DNA of 64,000 nucleotides from Roridomyces roridus (GCA_029378245.1 JARKIF010000063.1:124001-188000); one strand, 5' to 3'; shown: positions 45,595 through 57,171, counted from the stretch's first letter. Program-made: numbers and translations. Notes: generated by a model not told the origin, from the sequence alone.

Positions 45595-46957
45595 CGTATG
45601 GAAGGAGGGATGAGAGACAAGCGCGAAAAAATGCGAAAAAAGAGGCTCTTCAGCGAGTGAGGTGGCGAGAAGGAAGAGCCGCGTGATGCGGAGGCATGTA
45701 ATCTAATCTAAGCTAATCTCTAAGGTGATCGCTCGGCCGGCACCACTCCCTGCCTTGCCTATCACTCAGGTCGGCTCGCAAGCTCGCCTAACCTGAGCTA
45801 GCAACTTGGGTATCAATTTCAACGGAAAGCTGCTCAAAATTATGTAGTTGTGTAGCTGGGTTGGGTTTAACCTTCTGGAACTTCACTCGAGCAGCATGCT
45901 CATTCAGAGCAGCAAACACGGAAGTAAGAAGCTTGAAATTTGGATGAACCATATCATTTTGAGTGCACTCTCGGTCAAATGGTCTTGAAGCCTGTTTGGA
46001 ATTCCTGGCAAGGTTGACTCGTGAACAGCAAGTGCAACCCTTTTGTGGGGGCACTGAAAAGATTGTTCACAAATCCAACCAGACCTGTCCAATCATCCTT
46101 GTGGCATTCATCCAGTCCATCTAGGATGATGTATGTTTGTTCCAGCTCTCCAATCAGGCTACCAAGGAGTTCTTGTAGATCTTTCATCAGTGGTTCTACA
46201 GTTCCATTTCCAAGCCTTTCATGAAGGTGCTGCAGTGAATGATGTTGAGTGGCTAACTTTCCAGAGAGCTGCCAGACAATAGAGCGCAACATAATGTTCA
46301 GCCTCTGTCTGTCATTCCTGAAGTCAAAAAAGAAATATGAGACTGTGTTACCAGTCTCAACAAGGTCTCGAATGACTGTTGAGCTGTTCATGTCAACAGT
46401 GATAGTCCAGTAAAGTAAATGAAGTACCTGAGCACACTTTTCCCTGTTCCAGCTGAAATTGATCAGATATGAAGTTGACCAAAATTGAGCCAACATACAG
46501 ATTCCCTGGATCCACAAGATGCCAGGTGACTGTTTCCACCTGATGGCTTGATTATGGCATAGTAGCCAGCTTCCAGTGTCTTCATAACGCAGCTCTTGCA
46601 GCTGAAGCTGTCTGTCCTTTGTATCAGGAGGCTTTCCCAACCACTTGAACAAATCATCATCTGATCTACACCAAAGATCAGCCACAAGAACTCTGCCAGG
46701 AGAAGATGTGATTAACCCTTGGATACTGCCATCCCAGGATGAGTTAACTTAACAGCGGGTTTGTCAAAAAGCTTACACATTGATGATGGCACTCCCTCCA
46801 GAACCACCAGTACCCCCGGTTCCATCACCTGTTCCACCGCTACCTCCTGGGCCACCTATAGCCACAGATCATGATTTATTCCGGATCCCACTCTGAGATT
46901 TCACACACCAATGACAGTCACATTCCCGCCTTGTCTGACTCGGTGGGTGTTAGACAT

Positions 46958-48758
46958 TACGAAGCTGAGCTGCAGATGGTGAGTGAATAGTGTCGGAATC
47001 AGCCCAGAGGGCCAGCAAGCAGATAACTGGGAAACGTGGTGGTAGGAAGCACAGAAGATGCCAGCGTGCAGGGACAAACATGTACAAGCCTTCTCAGAGG
47101 ACAAACATGTACAAATATCCATAGCGGTGCAAGCACAATTCCCCTACTCTGGTTTCAGGTCGGATCAGTGCAACACATCACAGTGAATTACCAGCATTTA
47201 TGTACATACTTGCCGATCCACTGCCGGTGATTGCATCAACGATTTTGCTTCGTCGGAACAGGTTCTCTAACCAGTCGAGGTATGAGATCACGGTTATTGT
47301 GTCTGTCTACAAGAGACTAGACAGGTTTGGAGCCCGTCACATGTATGCCATTCTCTCGGAGCAGTTTGTGGGTCAGATTGTGTTCATCTAATCACAATGA
47401 GGTCAAAATCATGATTTGATGGCACGCACTTGACAGGAGCTCATGCCCACAGAACCCTCCTCTTGACAAAGTGGGGGATCGTTGGAATGAATTGGGACTC
47501 TGAGCCTTTCAAGGAATTCCTCCCTGGGCATTGTCCGGCCACCGTAATACCCAAGTTGGTGAATGGCCTTTTTGATCTCCCTCCGTTGTCCAACATCACG
47601 AAATGTGGAGATTCGTTGCCGAGCATTGCAATGATCACAATGCGACCAAAATGCCCGGCATGACTAAAATCATGCCGTCCGCCCATCCGGCCTTGCAATT
47701 AACCTCGGGTGCCGAAAAGCTTGGCAGAAGCCGTAGATTGGGCACGTTGGCAGGCCATTGCAATGCCTTGCAAACCTTTCTGTACCATGCATTCATTCCT
47801 TATTCTACCTGTATTGCTCTTTTGGATTACTCAATTATCTCATGAATCATGCTCGACACAATACGAAGAATGGCAGAAAAATGTATTATTAAAGTATACA
47901 ATGAAGCAGATGGAATAGCCTAAGAGAACGACGGGAGTGCGGGAGGGAGAGGAGAGAGACCACGGAGAACCTATAGCACCAAATTGGCACCAAATGGAGA
48001 AATTGTCGGCTCTTGCAGCTTCTTGATGCAGGTTTCCATGGAGGCCCGACGACAACAACGAACACGAAGACTGGAGAGGACAAGGACTTGAGAGGACGAC
48101 GACTTGCGAGGACCAGGCAGTCCGGGAAGAGCAACAAGCGGTACATACGACTGACAGCCATGCAGAGGTCTTGGAATTGCAGAATCCGCCACGACAATTT
48201 CGGTCTTCCAGGTTACGGGAGCCTTGATGCTTGAGGAAAGCTTGAAGGGTGCGGCTTCGGCAGGAGGACTTGGCCTGAGGGGCGAGGGTGGTTGGGGGAG
48301 GCTACGCAGGGGAGTGCATGGGGTATGGTGGTGGACAGGAAGCAAGAGGCGATGGTTTGCGGCCTTTGGCTGATGAATCTTGATATAGACACGTCAGTGA
48401 TCATAATCACGCGGCCACGATGCCCGATCAAATTGACTTGGTGACCGGCACGACTGCAAGCAGCAAGACGAGCGGTACACCTCGTAGTACCACTCCACGG
48501 TATCGGGCAGCTCGGGCTTTTGAGGTTCTAAGCCTCCAAGGCTCATACTACTCATTTGTGTGTGTGGACAGCACAGATTGATTGGGCAAGAATTAAGTGG
48601 TAATGATCACTGGTGTATGCTATATTATTATGTAGTCCGCGTCCAAACGCACATTCATTCTGGCACGGTTTGCAGCAATATGCAATTGTCTGACAAGCCT
48701 GCCGATATTTGAGAATCATGCCAGGCACTTCCGAGGGCATTGCAATGGCAACGGCAGC
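46958..48758. other. Mostly non-coding; contains a shared upstream motif and a gene fragment
   Basis: At 47116-47152 TCCATAGCGGTGCAAGCAC and CCCCTACTCT repeat text found at 19050-19086 upstream of the TPR gene. 47465-47570 holds an acyltransferase fragment (separate entry). Minus-strand frames at 47840-48431 are Ser/Pro-rich without recognisable motifs. Confidence 0.4.
47465..47570 (+). pseudogene. Short BAHD-like acyltransferase fragment
   Basis: About 35 codons, IVGMNWDSEPFKEFLPGHC and on to IPK, closely match exon 2 of the gene at 505-1976 (IVGMDWDSQPFKTFLPEHS). No flanking coding sequence remains. Confidence 0.7.
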
Positions 48759-51317
48759 TAGTGATGTTCAGGGCTCGGCCTGAGCCCGGAAGCCGGGCCT
48801 TGCCGAGCCCGGGTATCACTAAGCCGGGCCCAGCCCACTGGTAGGCCTCGCCAGGCTCAGGGCTCAGGCTTGAGAAATGTCAGTAGGGATCAGCACGGGT
48901 AAACCCGTGGGTATGTGGGGGTCTACCCGTACCCGTACCCGCGGTGGCTGTGTACCCGTACCCGCGGGTACGGGTTACCCGCGGGTTGGTGGCCGAGATG
49001 GCAGTAGTTTGGGGCCTATAGGATTTTTTCCGGCTGAATTGATGTGATTCAATGTTCGATACAGTAAATTGAACATGCTCACACTTCGAAACACCATTTC
49101 TCAATGTCCATCAGGAAAAACCGGATCTGCCAATTTGATTTTGATTGTTGACATTTTGTAACAATCATACAACCTCGGTAATCTCTGACAATCCTTGACA
49201 CTTCCTGACAATTTGCGGCCAAACCAATTCTCCAACTTTCTCCAAGCAGCTTCAAGTGCTGTGTGTACCACTCATTCATTCAAAGACTGGCGCTGCAACA
49301 CTTGTCCACTCATACAGGCTCTCATATCACTGAGCTCTGGGGCAAAACTTGTGGGGATTTGAGAGAATTGTGCCGATAGTTAACTTGCTATGGTGCATGC
49401 ACAAGGCGGCAGTAAAGAGGGAAACAAGACCGTGGACACAGGCAGCGGCGCGGGCCCCGGGGGACTTGAGAAGATTTGAAGTCATTGCCGAGACGTGGGA
49501 AGTCTCGGACAGAAATCACCGCCGAAGATAGCCGAGGATCAATCACGACATGCCATCCAAACAAGTTGTCACTTTTTTCACTTCTCTCTTCTTAACCACC
49601 ACCATCCCTCCCTTGTTCCCTCTGTGTCTGGCGCTTCCTTCTTTGGCCCACGTCCTGTGTCGGTCACGTCGAGCTGCAGTCCCTCCAGGTGAGAAGTAGC
49701 TATTCTCTGATTCTCGAGTCCTCATCCCCGCTGTAGATATCATGCCTCTTCGGATGTCTTCCGTCTCGATGCGACTTGCCTCAAATCAGGCATGGTTGCC
49801 CCTGCATTCCCGAGACTGCACGTCTACCGTATACCAACAGGTAGTGGGTGCAAGGTGTGTTTCTCGTTCCATGGGCATTCTGAGCTGGCACCCAGATTGT
49901 GCGACGTGTCAATGGGCGGACCTCGCGTGCGGCCGCATCACCGCAGGTGAATCATGTACGTTACCGTTGTCATGGTGTTCCTGCTCGCTAACTTGTTACG
50001 TTTCCTCAGCGCATCGCCGTTCTTGCGCTCCTGCTCACCGTCTTTGCTCAAATCCATGCGCTGTTGCAAGGTGTGTATGTATTTCAAGTCCCCCATGTGC
50101 TGCCATTCATTTAGTCTGCTTGCTAGTGCTGTGCCGCACAGCAGTGTACACCCACGGGTTGTTCCTTTCGTTCTCAATCACAGATTCACGTGGTGCAATG
50201 TACGTTATTTGACTCTTCTCATGATCACTTGCCGTTGACGCCGTTCTGTTCAGCTCTTTTGTACCGCCGTTCTCTCACTCCCTTTGTCCTCATCATGGCT
50301 CAGTAGTATGTCCCACCCTATGCCGTTCGTCGCCGATCACTGAATTTTCTCCTGTTGCAGTGCTGTGTCGTGTTCCCTGGTTGCATGTGGCCGGAGAGCT
50401 GTGTTGTAGGCTAGATTATTACTTAGTATCGTATTCTTGTTGTATGTAGAGCGAATTGAATTCATCATTGTTTTTAATTGTTTTTAATCAACAGCCTGAG
50501 AACCAACGGTGAAACAGTGCCATAATTCTCGGCAATCCCTGACAATTGGTGATAATTTGCCGTGGAATGTTGACAACGGATCGGGACCTGGACATTCTGA
50601 CAATTTGTCAATTGGCAGAGATTGCTGCCAATTGGCAACAATCTGTGTCAATTGGCGAATCCGGATTTTCCTGATGTCAACACGGCAGTTTGTCCGGCTT
50701 GGCGGCTTACCCGCGGGTCACGGGTATCCAACTCGGCTACCCGTACCCGTACCCGCGCGGGTTACCCGTACCCGTGCCGATGCCTAAATGTCAGGCCCGG
50801 CTGAGCCCACCAAGCCCGGGCTTGACATGTAATACTTTTTGACTTGCGGCACGCGCCACCCGTTCTTCGGGGCGTCGATTGAACGCGGTAGTTTTTGGCC
50901 GCATCAAGTGCGATCAGTCGCCAATCAGTCGCCCCTTCGGCCTCCACGTCATGCCACTCTCGATTGACTCTCGACCTCGACCATGCACAAGCACATTCAT
51001 GGTAGTTCCTTGAGGCGCTCCCCGGCAGAGTTTGGCTCATTGCTGGCTCATACGGTGTCTGGAACTGCATGGATTGATACCCCGACACCACAAACACAAT
51101 TTTCTACTCTGTAACCTCTTATTCCGCGAGCCGGTGATCTTCAAACGGTGAGGTGTACGCCTTGATCCCGCTTGACTAATATGCCTGGGCTCAAGCCCGG
51201 GTCTTCGGCTTGGGCTCGGTCTGGGAGGGCTTGGGCTCGGGAAATGTGGAGCCCGAGCCGCTCCAAGCCGGGCCCATGCCCGGGTATCCAGGCCAAGCCG
51301 GGCCCTGAACATCACTA
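48759..51317. mobile_element. hAT-type MITE (outer), split by a second element
   Basis: Ends TAGTGATGTTCAGGGC / GCCCTGAACATCACTA with a perfect 8-bp target duplication ACGGCAGC (48751-48758, 51318-51325). GC-rich ends carry repeated AGCCCGGGC and AAGCCGGGCC motifs. Without the inner element it is about 650 bp. It resembles the one at 57742-58356 in ends (TAGTG...CACTA) and style. Confidence 0.88.
48884..50786. mobile_element. hAT-type element (inner) with 1.7 kb of unrelated interior
   Basis: Ends TAGGGATCAGCACGGGTA and TACCCGTGCCGATGCCTA are inverted repeats, and the target duplication AATGTCAG (48876-48883, 50787-50794) is perfect. The first and last ~110 bp match the ends of the MITE at 27488-30039. 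The interior is different: AT-rich near 49020-49300 and gene-like at 49742-50420, where GTGAAT...CTCAG and GTGTGT-type introns seem to separate short segments including a hydrophobic one (IAVLALLLTVFAQIHALL). No transposase motif. It may be a piece of host DNA carried between MITE ends. Confidence 0.82.
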
Positions 51318-51465
51318 ACGGCAGCGTTCCGATCGCATTGGAAGGAAGCATCACGATGTTACATTTCAGCCGGTTGAATAATGCATATAAGTCTGCAGAA
51401 GCATTCTAGTAACACGTTATCAGCAAGATTTCCCCGATTTGCTGATGTCAAGATCCGCTTCGGGA

Positions 51466-52285
51466 CCCACCAACTTTGGGCGGAATTTCGGGACCCGGAG
51501 CAACGCCATGCCTTCGTTCGTGTCCCGAAACAATTCTTGGCGGACTGCAAGCGTCAGATGATGGAGGATTTGCAGAGGCAAGGGTCAACCGAATGGGTTG
51601 GAACCTCGGATATTCTCCTCGCCTGGTGGTACAAGATTCAAATCCCTTCTCCCTCAATGTTTTCTCACCAACTAGTTCCATCCCAGGAAACCTTTGGACA
51701 TCGTGCCAACGATACAACACCGATACACCTCTTCCCCCTCACCGATATCCGCAACCAACGCATCTTTGGCAGCGCCGCAGAATCCATCGATGATCGGACA
51801 GTACATTGGCAACGCCATCGGTTTTATCCCAGTGCCCCCAATCCCAATCAGGGTGTTCAACGACTGGTCTGTCGGACAACTCGCCCCTACATCTGAGACG
51901 CGCTATCTACACCTACCACGCAAACCCTACATTGATCCAAGACGGCCTGTATTACGCCTTTGCCAACCCAGGGAAGCTCCTCTTTCCCTGCCCTGCAGGC
52001 GCTGAATGGACAATGTCAACCGACTGGCTGGCGGCGGATTTTGGTGCGCTTGATTTTTCGGGGGCACAAATTCAGCCAGCTGGAGATCAGACGAAGAAGA
52101 CCCGAGCGTGTGTCAGATTTTTGTATCCGACCATGACGGAGGGGAGGAAAGGGTTGCCCATCCGGGAGCCTAGCTTCAAGGTGTTAATGGAAGATGAGGA
52201 AGCAATTTAGGCAATTCATGGCAGCGGGGCGAGAGAGTGGAAGAATATGGGTCGGAGAAGGAATGCTTTGTTCGCCAAACTTTGA
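51466..52285 (+). pseudogene. BAHD-like acyltransferase 3'-part pseudogene
   Basis: Matches the second half of the gene at 505-1976, starting at RFGTHQLWAEFRDPEQRHAF, with the intron after LLAWWYK retained (donor altered). Exon 3 has frame changes after GSAAESI and again after DWSVGQLA, and a stop replaces Trp in DEEAIWAIHG. It still has the LYYAFANPGKLLF segment that is deleted from the copy at 505-1976. The 5' half is absent. Confidence 0.8.
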
Positions 52286-52289
52286 AACA

Positions 52290-52772
52290 AAGTGTGTCTC
52301 CCGTTCGAAGTGTGTCTCCCGTTCGATTCCGGATTCCGTGTCACCGTCTTTGGCGCGAAGTATGTCTAGACCTGGATCACTTATAATATATAACTGGGCT
52401 TTTACAGTACTAGTGACTGTGGTTTGAGGTTGAACGCTTCATTGTCCAGCTCCCCGCTCTTCTGCCCTCCGCTCGCTCTCCCCGGATACTTCCATGCATC
52501 TGATTTGATTCAATAAACCGGTCTGAAATCTCGCATCTTTGAAACATGTGTGAACCTCTGTATCGCTGTGCAAAAACACGAGATCTACCGGCGCGCGCAT
52601 GGGCGGCTCCCGATTCGAACGTGAGGCTCCACCCCAAGTAGATACGCTCAGATTCCGGATCTTTCAACATGACGGTGTCGAACATAATTCAGAAGAGTGC
52701 TTATATTGGTCACGTCCACTCACTCCGTCACGACTCCGTGCTTACACCAGCCTACTCAGTACTGATAGCAAC
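52290..52772. other. Intergenic, no gene seen
   Basis: A short tandem repeat AAGTGTGTCTCCCGTTCG occurs twice at 52292-52325. CTCCCGATTCGAACG near 52606 resembles a reversed B box and is also found near 26750. Nothing else supported. Confidence 0.35.
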
Positions 52773-53573
52773 CTACTCGGTCTCAAGAGTAAACTCGACT
52801 GCATGCAACTCGTACACCGTCTTGCCCTTCTCTGCCTGCAGCGCTAGCTGGTTCCGGATGTCCGGGCGGTGGAGCCAGAGTTTGGTCTTCTCGGCCGTGA
52901 GCGGTCTGGAGATTTCCTTGAGGAACGGAAGGAGGCAAATGAAACGAAGACGCACTTGGCGTTGGTGGAGGCCGACGCAGCGGCGGAGTTCCTGTTAGCA
53001 GTGACAGCGGCTTTTGCGAGGGCGCGTATCTCGGGGAGGTCGGCAAGCGTCGATACCACCTGCACACCGGCAGCCGTGAGGACGATGTCAAAGTCAAGGA
53101 AATAAGATAACTCACAGCGATACGATAAGTAGACGCCCCGACGCGCGAGCCAGAAAGGAGGAGCGCATCGTGGGCAACACCGCAATCGCGAAACACGATC
53201 ATGGCGTACCTGTATCCCTCGGTGCGTACCCGCTCGTCGACGGTGCCCGAGCTGTATCGGATAGTGACGGAGCGGACTGCGCCAGCGTGGGTGAAGTGAG
53301 CACGAAGCTCAGTCTCGGTAGTCTCTGGGTTGAGCTGTGTGCATATTCTTAGTGATACGGAAGACAATTGTGAGAAAAGGGACGTACGTGGCCGACAGCC
53401 ACCCAGGGCTCTGCGAGTCTCTGAGCGGGCCCCGCAGCACGCGCCTTGGCGAGCTTCTTCTGGAATGAAACGCCCACGGCTTTGAGCAGATCAGCAGGGG
53501 TGGGACCCGTGTCAGGCTCTACAACGCGCTGCTTGCCCTTGTGTTCTTTGCGTTCTTGAGTTTGAGTATCCAT
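52773..53573 (-). CDS. Small RRM-domain protein
   Basis: Four exons on the minus strand, 53573-53388, 53334-53116, 53059-52956 and 52905-52773, joined by 50-56-bp GT-AG introns into 213 residues. Exon 1 encodes a charged N-terminus (MDTQTQERKEHKGKQRVVE). Exon 2 holds an RRM-like fold: LNPETTETELRAHFTHAG (beta-1/alpha-1), AVRSVTIRY (beta-2), YRYAMIVFRDCGVAHDALL (RNP1-like beta-3/alpha-2). Exon 3 is VVSTLADLPEIRALAKAA; exon 4 ends LWLHRPDIRNQLALQAEKG and AVEFTLETE. It would bind RNA or act as an adaptor; target unknown. The RNP motifs are not canonical, so the RRM call rests on the overall pattern. It is the intact relative of 26786-27290. Confidence 0.75.
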
Positions 53574-54742
53574 GCTGATAGTGGGGATTCAGAGGGGAGA
53601 GCGCCCTCCTTTATACCCGCCTGTGGCCCAAGCCAAATCAGGAAGCGTGCTCAAAGCGAGCGAAGTCCATTGTTCGAGCAGCAAAGCGCCATGACCCATT
53701 GTTCTCTTGCTTTGACCGCGGCCCGTCGGACGGATGATCATGATGTCTTACTCAAGATTCGCCTGCAGAACCTCGTCCGCGTTCAGGCAGCGTAAGTAGT
53801 CTGAGTGTTTGGAAGAGTCGGAGGAGGCAGACGAGTGAGAATCGTGGCGCGTTAGATGGTGGCTCCGAGTCAAGCGGTCTCGGCTAACGCGGCCGATGAA
53901 AATCGGATCAATATCACTGTCTCACCACCGTCTTGAAGACCTGGGACTTGCGAATCTCAGTCTTGCGACTGCAAGAGACGTGGATCCCCCAAAGAATTCC
54001 TCAGCCTGAGGCCGCCACCACCACCTGTAGGACTCGTCGGACTCGGTGTCGGAGCCGCCACAGGCATTCCGTATCTTGCTTTGCGCGCATTCAAAGGGAG
54101 GGCCGACATGGTACTTGTGCCTTGAAGAGACGTTGATCTCTCCCCGATGGAATCCGCGCGGTCGACTCAAAATCCCTTCCGTTTCACCTCCCACGTCTCT
54201 GTTCTTCGTCTTGCTGCCTCCCTGCTTGAATTCAATCCCAGACTCTTATTGGCGTCCCTCTCCCTGAAAGACACAGACTGCTCCGAGGTACCTCGATCCT
54301 GGTACAGTACTAGTCATCCGACTGCACCCATCTCTGATTCTCTCGCCCGCCACAGAAAGAGGCCTGGATCTGCCCCGGGATTTCAGAAGACCAAGAAGTT
54401 AGGACACCGTCGGTCTGACCGCTCCCCGCCGCACCACGTCAATGTCGCTTTCTGGTGGCTGACACCCTGGGCGATTCAAGACAAGTCAAATAGGGTAGCG
54501 CATCCAGGAACATTCCACATATTTCATGCCAGATGAGGCGACTCTACCAAATGGGTTTGTGGCCCGACACGCACGATTTAATAATTCCACTTGCTTCCCT
54601 GAACCCCTGCCAGTGGACGATGCAAATGAGGAAACTCCGCCATTTCAGACGTCTCGTTCAGGTCCGACGTTGGACGGCCGCCGCAGAGCGTGGGTCTCAA
54701 AAACCGTTGTTCGACAAGACTACGTAGCCTTTTCATCTGCTC
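53574..54742. other. Intergenic, no gene seen
   Basis: 53700-53716 ATGACCCATTGTTCTCTTG is also found, slightly changed, at 32461-32478, where the right LTR-like copy meets the inverted Msb1 copy. Open frames in 53920-54720 lack known motifs. Confidence 0.35.
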
Positions 54743-56559
54743 ATGGACCGCGTCGAAGCTGTGCAAACACCCAAAGCGCCATCTGGGACTTCGCGCACCG
54801 GTGAGATTTCCCGATAGGCGGATTTATCCTCTCGACCACTCACTCATCCAATGTTTCCTTAGTTTGGGTCATCCCCGTGGACCCAACCACCATCTACGAG
54901 CGCGTGTTCCCTCTCCCCTTACCTGGTACGGATCGTATCAATTTTGAGGTGTGCTTCATATTCTTGTTGTTCATTCCGTCGCTAAATCGTGAGGAGATCG
55001 CGATTTCCAACGTGGTACCCGGACCTCTGAATAAGGAGATTTTGGTCGCTGCCCTCCGGAGCACGTTGACATATTACCCACACGCGAACGGAAGGGTTCG
55101 GCGTAATGGCGACGACTGGTCGGTGAGTATATATTATATTTCCTTCGTCGGGCTCTGGCTGACTTTCGCAGCTCGGCGCAGGCAAGCGCGGGGTTCCCAT
55201 CACCTTCGAGACGATCGCCGAACCTCTGGACCACCACCAAAAGCCCTCCTTCGTCTCTCCCGTGGTCGTGGATTCGATATCGACAGATATCTCTGGGGCG
55301 AACGAGCCAGATTGGGACGAGCCGATGCTCAGGCTGAAGATTACGTTCTGTCCCAAGACAAGGGAGACGTTCATCGGGTGGTCGTCAAGCCACATGCTGG
55401 GTGTGTCCAATTCATTTCCTTCTTCGCGCTTGCTTTGAACTCGCATCACAGGCGACGGTGAATTTGTATACCAGTTCATGTTTGCGTGGTCGCAATTTTA
55501 CCAAGGCAAGGAACCCAAATTCGGAAGGCCGACGTACGAGAAGTACCGTACCGCGCCTCCGGATGAGATCAACGACAATCCAAGCACGGCGTCTTTCATC
55601 TCGCGATACCTACCCCACCTTGCAGAGCTCCATCCGATTGACAAATGGGCCCAGATGATTGGGGAGGCGTTCAACGCGTCTACGCCTGTAGATATTCTCT
55701 TTACGGCGGACCATATTCAGCAATTGCGCACTATTGCGGATTCGTGGCCTGGGCGAACGGGATCGGGGACGTCGGCGCACGATGCCATTGCGGGGTATAT
55801 TATCACGACGATGAATAGGTGTTTGGAGAAGGACAAGTCCATCACGCGGGTGTCGAGCATCTTCTCGGTGCGTGCTTCTTTTCTCTTCCTCGTGCAGACT
55901 CTGATTGCGGTGTAGTACCGCGGAATCAAGAACCCCGCAGACCTCAAACCCACCGACTGGCGTGTCCCCGGCCTACTCGCCATCGGGAACGTCATGTTCC
56001 ATGCCCTCACGCCCACTCTCTCATCAGACGAATCCTCCTCCATCGGCGCGCTCGCTGCAGCTATCCGGAAATCAGTCAGAGACGCCAGGAATTACGAGCA
56101 TGTCAAACGCGTCGTGGCGGTTTCGAATCCGATTTGGTTGAGGCAGTCGAAGGAGGGGAGTGAGCACAAGTTTTGGGACGATCGGACGTTGATTGTTAAT
56201 TCCATGGGCCGGTTCGTGCTGCCCTCTGTCTCTCCAAACCCAACTCACAATGAATTCACAGAGCCAACTGGTCCCTCCAACACTTTGGTTTCGGCCCCCA
56301 CCGCATCCGCACACACGCCTACAAGGACTTTCCGGGCTTCGTCCGTTGCTTCCAGTGCACGCCATCCAAGCAGCTTGACGGGACGTGGAATGTACACGAC
56401 GGCGACGTGTGGATCTTTATGCGTGTGCCGACGGAGATTCATGATAGGTTCATGGGGATGGTTGCTGCTGATTTGAACTCGCTCGGGTTTCCGCATAATG
56501 TGGCCAAGAGGGAGAGGGTGGCGCAGGGGAGGATTTTGGGTGCCGTGGCGAGGTTGTGA
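54743..56559 (+). CDS. BAHD-like acyltransferase
   Basis: Seven exons, 54743-54800, 54863-54948, 54994-55122, 55172-55400, 55452-55867, 55916-56211 and 56262-56559, join to 503 residues with no stop; all introns are 45-62 bp with GT-AG borders (the 45-bp intron 54949-54993 is in frame and could be retained). The catalytic HxxxDG is SSHMLGDGEF at about residue 166, across the exon 4/5 junction. HFGFG near residue 413 takes the place of the usual DFGWG. The start (MDRVEAVQTPKAPSG) precedes the typical opening VPVDPTTIYERVFPLPLPG-like segment. It would transfer an acyl group from CoA to a small metabolite; the substrate is unknown. It differs in sequence from the broken copies at 0.5, 47.5 and 51.5 kb, so it is a separate family member. 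No biosynthetic gene cluster surrounds it. Confidence 0.83.
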
Positions 56560-57171
56560 TCTTCTGAATTATTTGGCCCTGCCGTCTATATCTATGGACT
56601 TATAGCAATAAGTAATCTCGCGGTACGGAGTTACCTTACCCCCGCATCAAGTCGGTCGGGGGTGAAAGTGAGGTTGTTTTGAGTTTATTCTCTTCACATG
56701 TCCGACTGTAAATCTCAAGTAGTTAGTGAACGTGTTTCCAAGCTGCGATTCGCCGCCAAATGGCCACCACAAGGCCGCTGATGGAGACTTCGATGAAAAA
56801 AGTCACTCTACAACGCTTTGCGCAATTGGCCGGCGTCGATTCGAACGAGAGATTGATCTTCCAGCCTGGCTCTGCCGGGAGGATGCCGAAGCAGAAACGC
56901 ATATCATCGGGTCCTGCTCGATCTTGGTCGGCTGAGGGTCTGCAGTACCAGCAAGCTGAAGTTGATCCGAGCCGAGCGCAATCACAACCGCCCACGGATC
57001 AATGATGGCGGTGCTGCATTGCCTTGCCGCGTGACTCGATTTCGCCTTGCCAGCTTGTTGCCAGAGCTGGCGCACGTGTCCCCCCCAATGACATTGCCTT
57101 AAAAGGTAATTCTGCTCGCTTAAAGGCCAGGGTGCCGTCATAGTCGCTACGGTGACAAGTATTTCAATTGC
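56560..57171. other. Intergenic, no gene seen
   Basis: 3' flank of the acyltransferase. No gene or clear repeat recognised. Confidence 0.4.

Larger units (their letters stand above)
39745..45804 (-). mobile_element. DIRS-type retrotransposon (tyrosine recombinase)
   Basis: About 6.06 kb inserted in the LINE. The six bases TTGCTA occur on both sides (45804-45799 and 39744-39739 on the minus strand) and the LINE reading frame resumes exactly when the element and one copy are removed. Three overlapping coding regions lie in order: Gag-like (45594-44119), reverse transcriptase/RNase H (about 44354-41975 with an intron) and tyrosine recombinase (about 42234-40186). No integrase and no LTR are seen, as expected for DIRS elements, which integrate by recombination of a circular copy. 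I could not identify terminal split or inverted repeats. All three frames are open, so the copy may be complete. Confidence 0.85.
38734..45977 (-). mobile_element. LINE insertion carrying a nested DIRS element
   Basis: A 7244-bp insertion in the NACHT exon. On the minus strand it starts after CAAGACCATT (45987-45978) and ends in a run of 20 A (38753-38734), followed by a second CAAGACCATT (38733-38724). A 10-bp target duplication and poly-A tail are the marks of target-primed reverse transcription by a non-LTR retrotransposon. LINE sequence proper is 45977-45805 and 39744-38734, about 1.2 kb, so the copy was 5'-truncated within its RNase H region. The remaining 6.06 kb is the DIRS element. 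Confidence 0.88.
36832..46957 (-). pseudogene. NACHT-ankyrin (NLR-like) gene split by a nested retroelement insertion
   Basis: A fungal NLR-like protein. Coding segments on the minus strand: 46957-46909, 46855-46777, 46692-46499, 46452-46428, 46383-45978, then after the insertion 38723-38587 and 38539-36832. Five short introns have GT-AG borders. Without the insertion these join in one frame to 865 residues. The order is: short N-terminus (MSNTHRVRQGGNVTVIG) with a Gly/Ser/Thr-rich stretch; a linker with KPPDTKDRQLQLQELRYEDT; a NACHT NTPase with Walker A in ISGTGKSVLS split over a 25-base exon; Walker B-like TYIILDGLDECH; a helical region; one diverged and nine near-identical ankyrin repeats. 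The 7.24-kb insertion falls right after codons for FKTI and introduces a TGA. The rest is clean, so the break is recent. A role in self/non-self recognition is inferred from the family. Confidence 0.88.

Noticed and set aside
47840..48431. Overlapping minus-strand frames rich in Ser/Pro
   Set aside because: Three frames overlap with similar composition; none has a family motif or clear introns.
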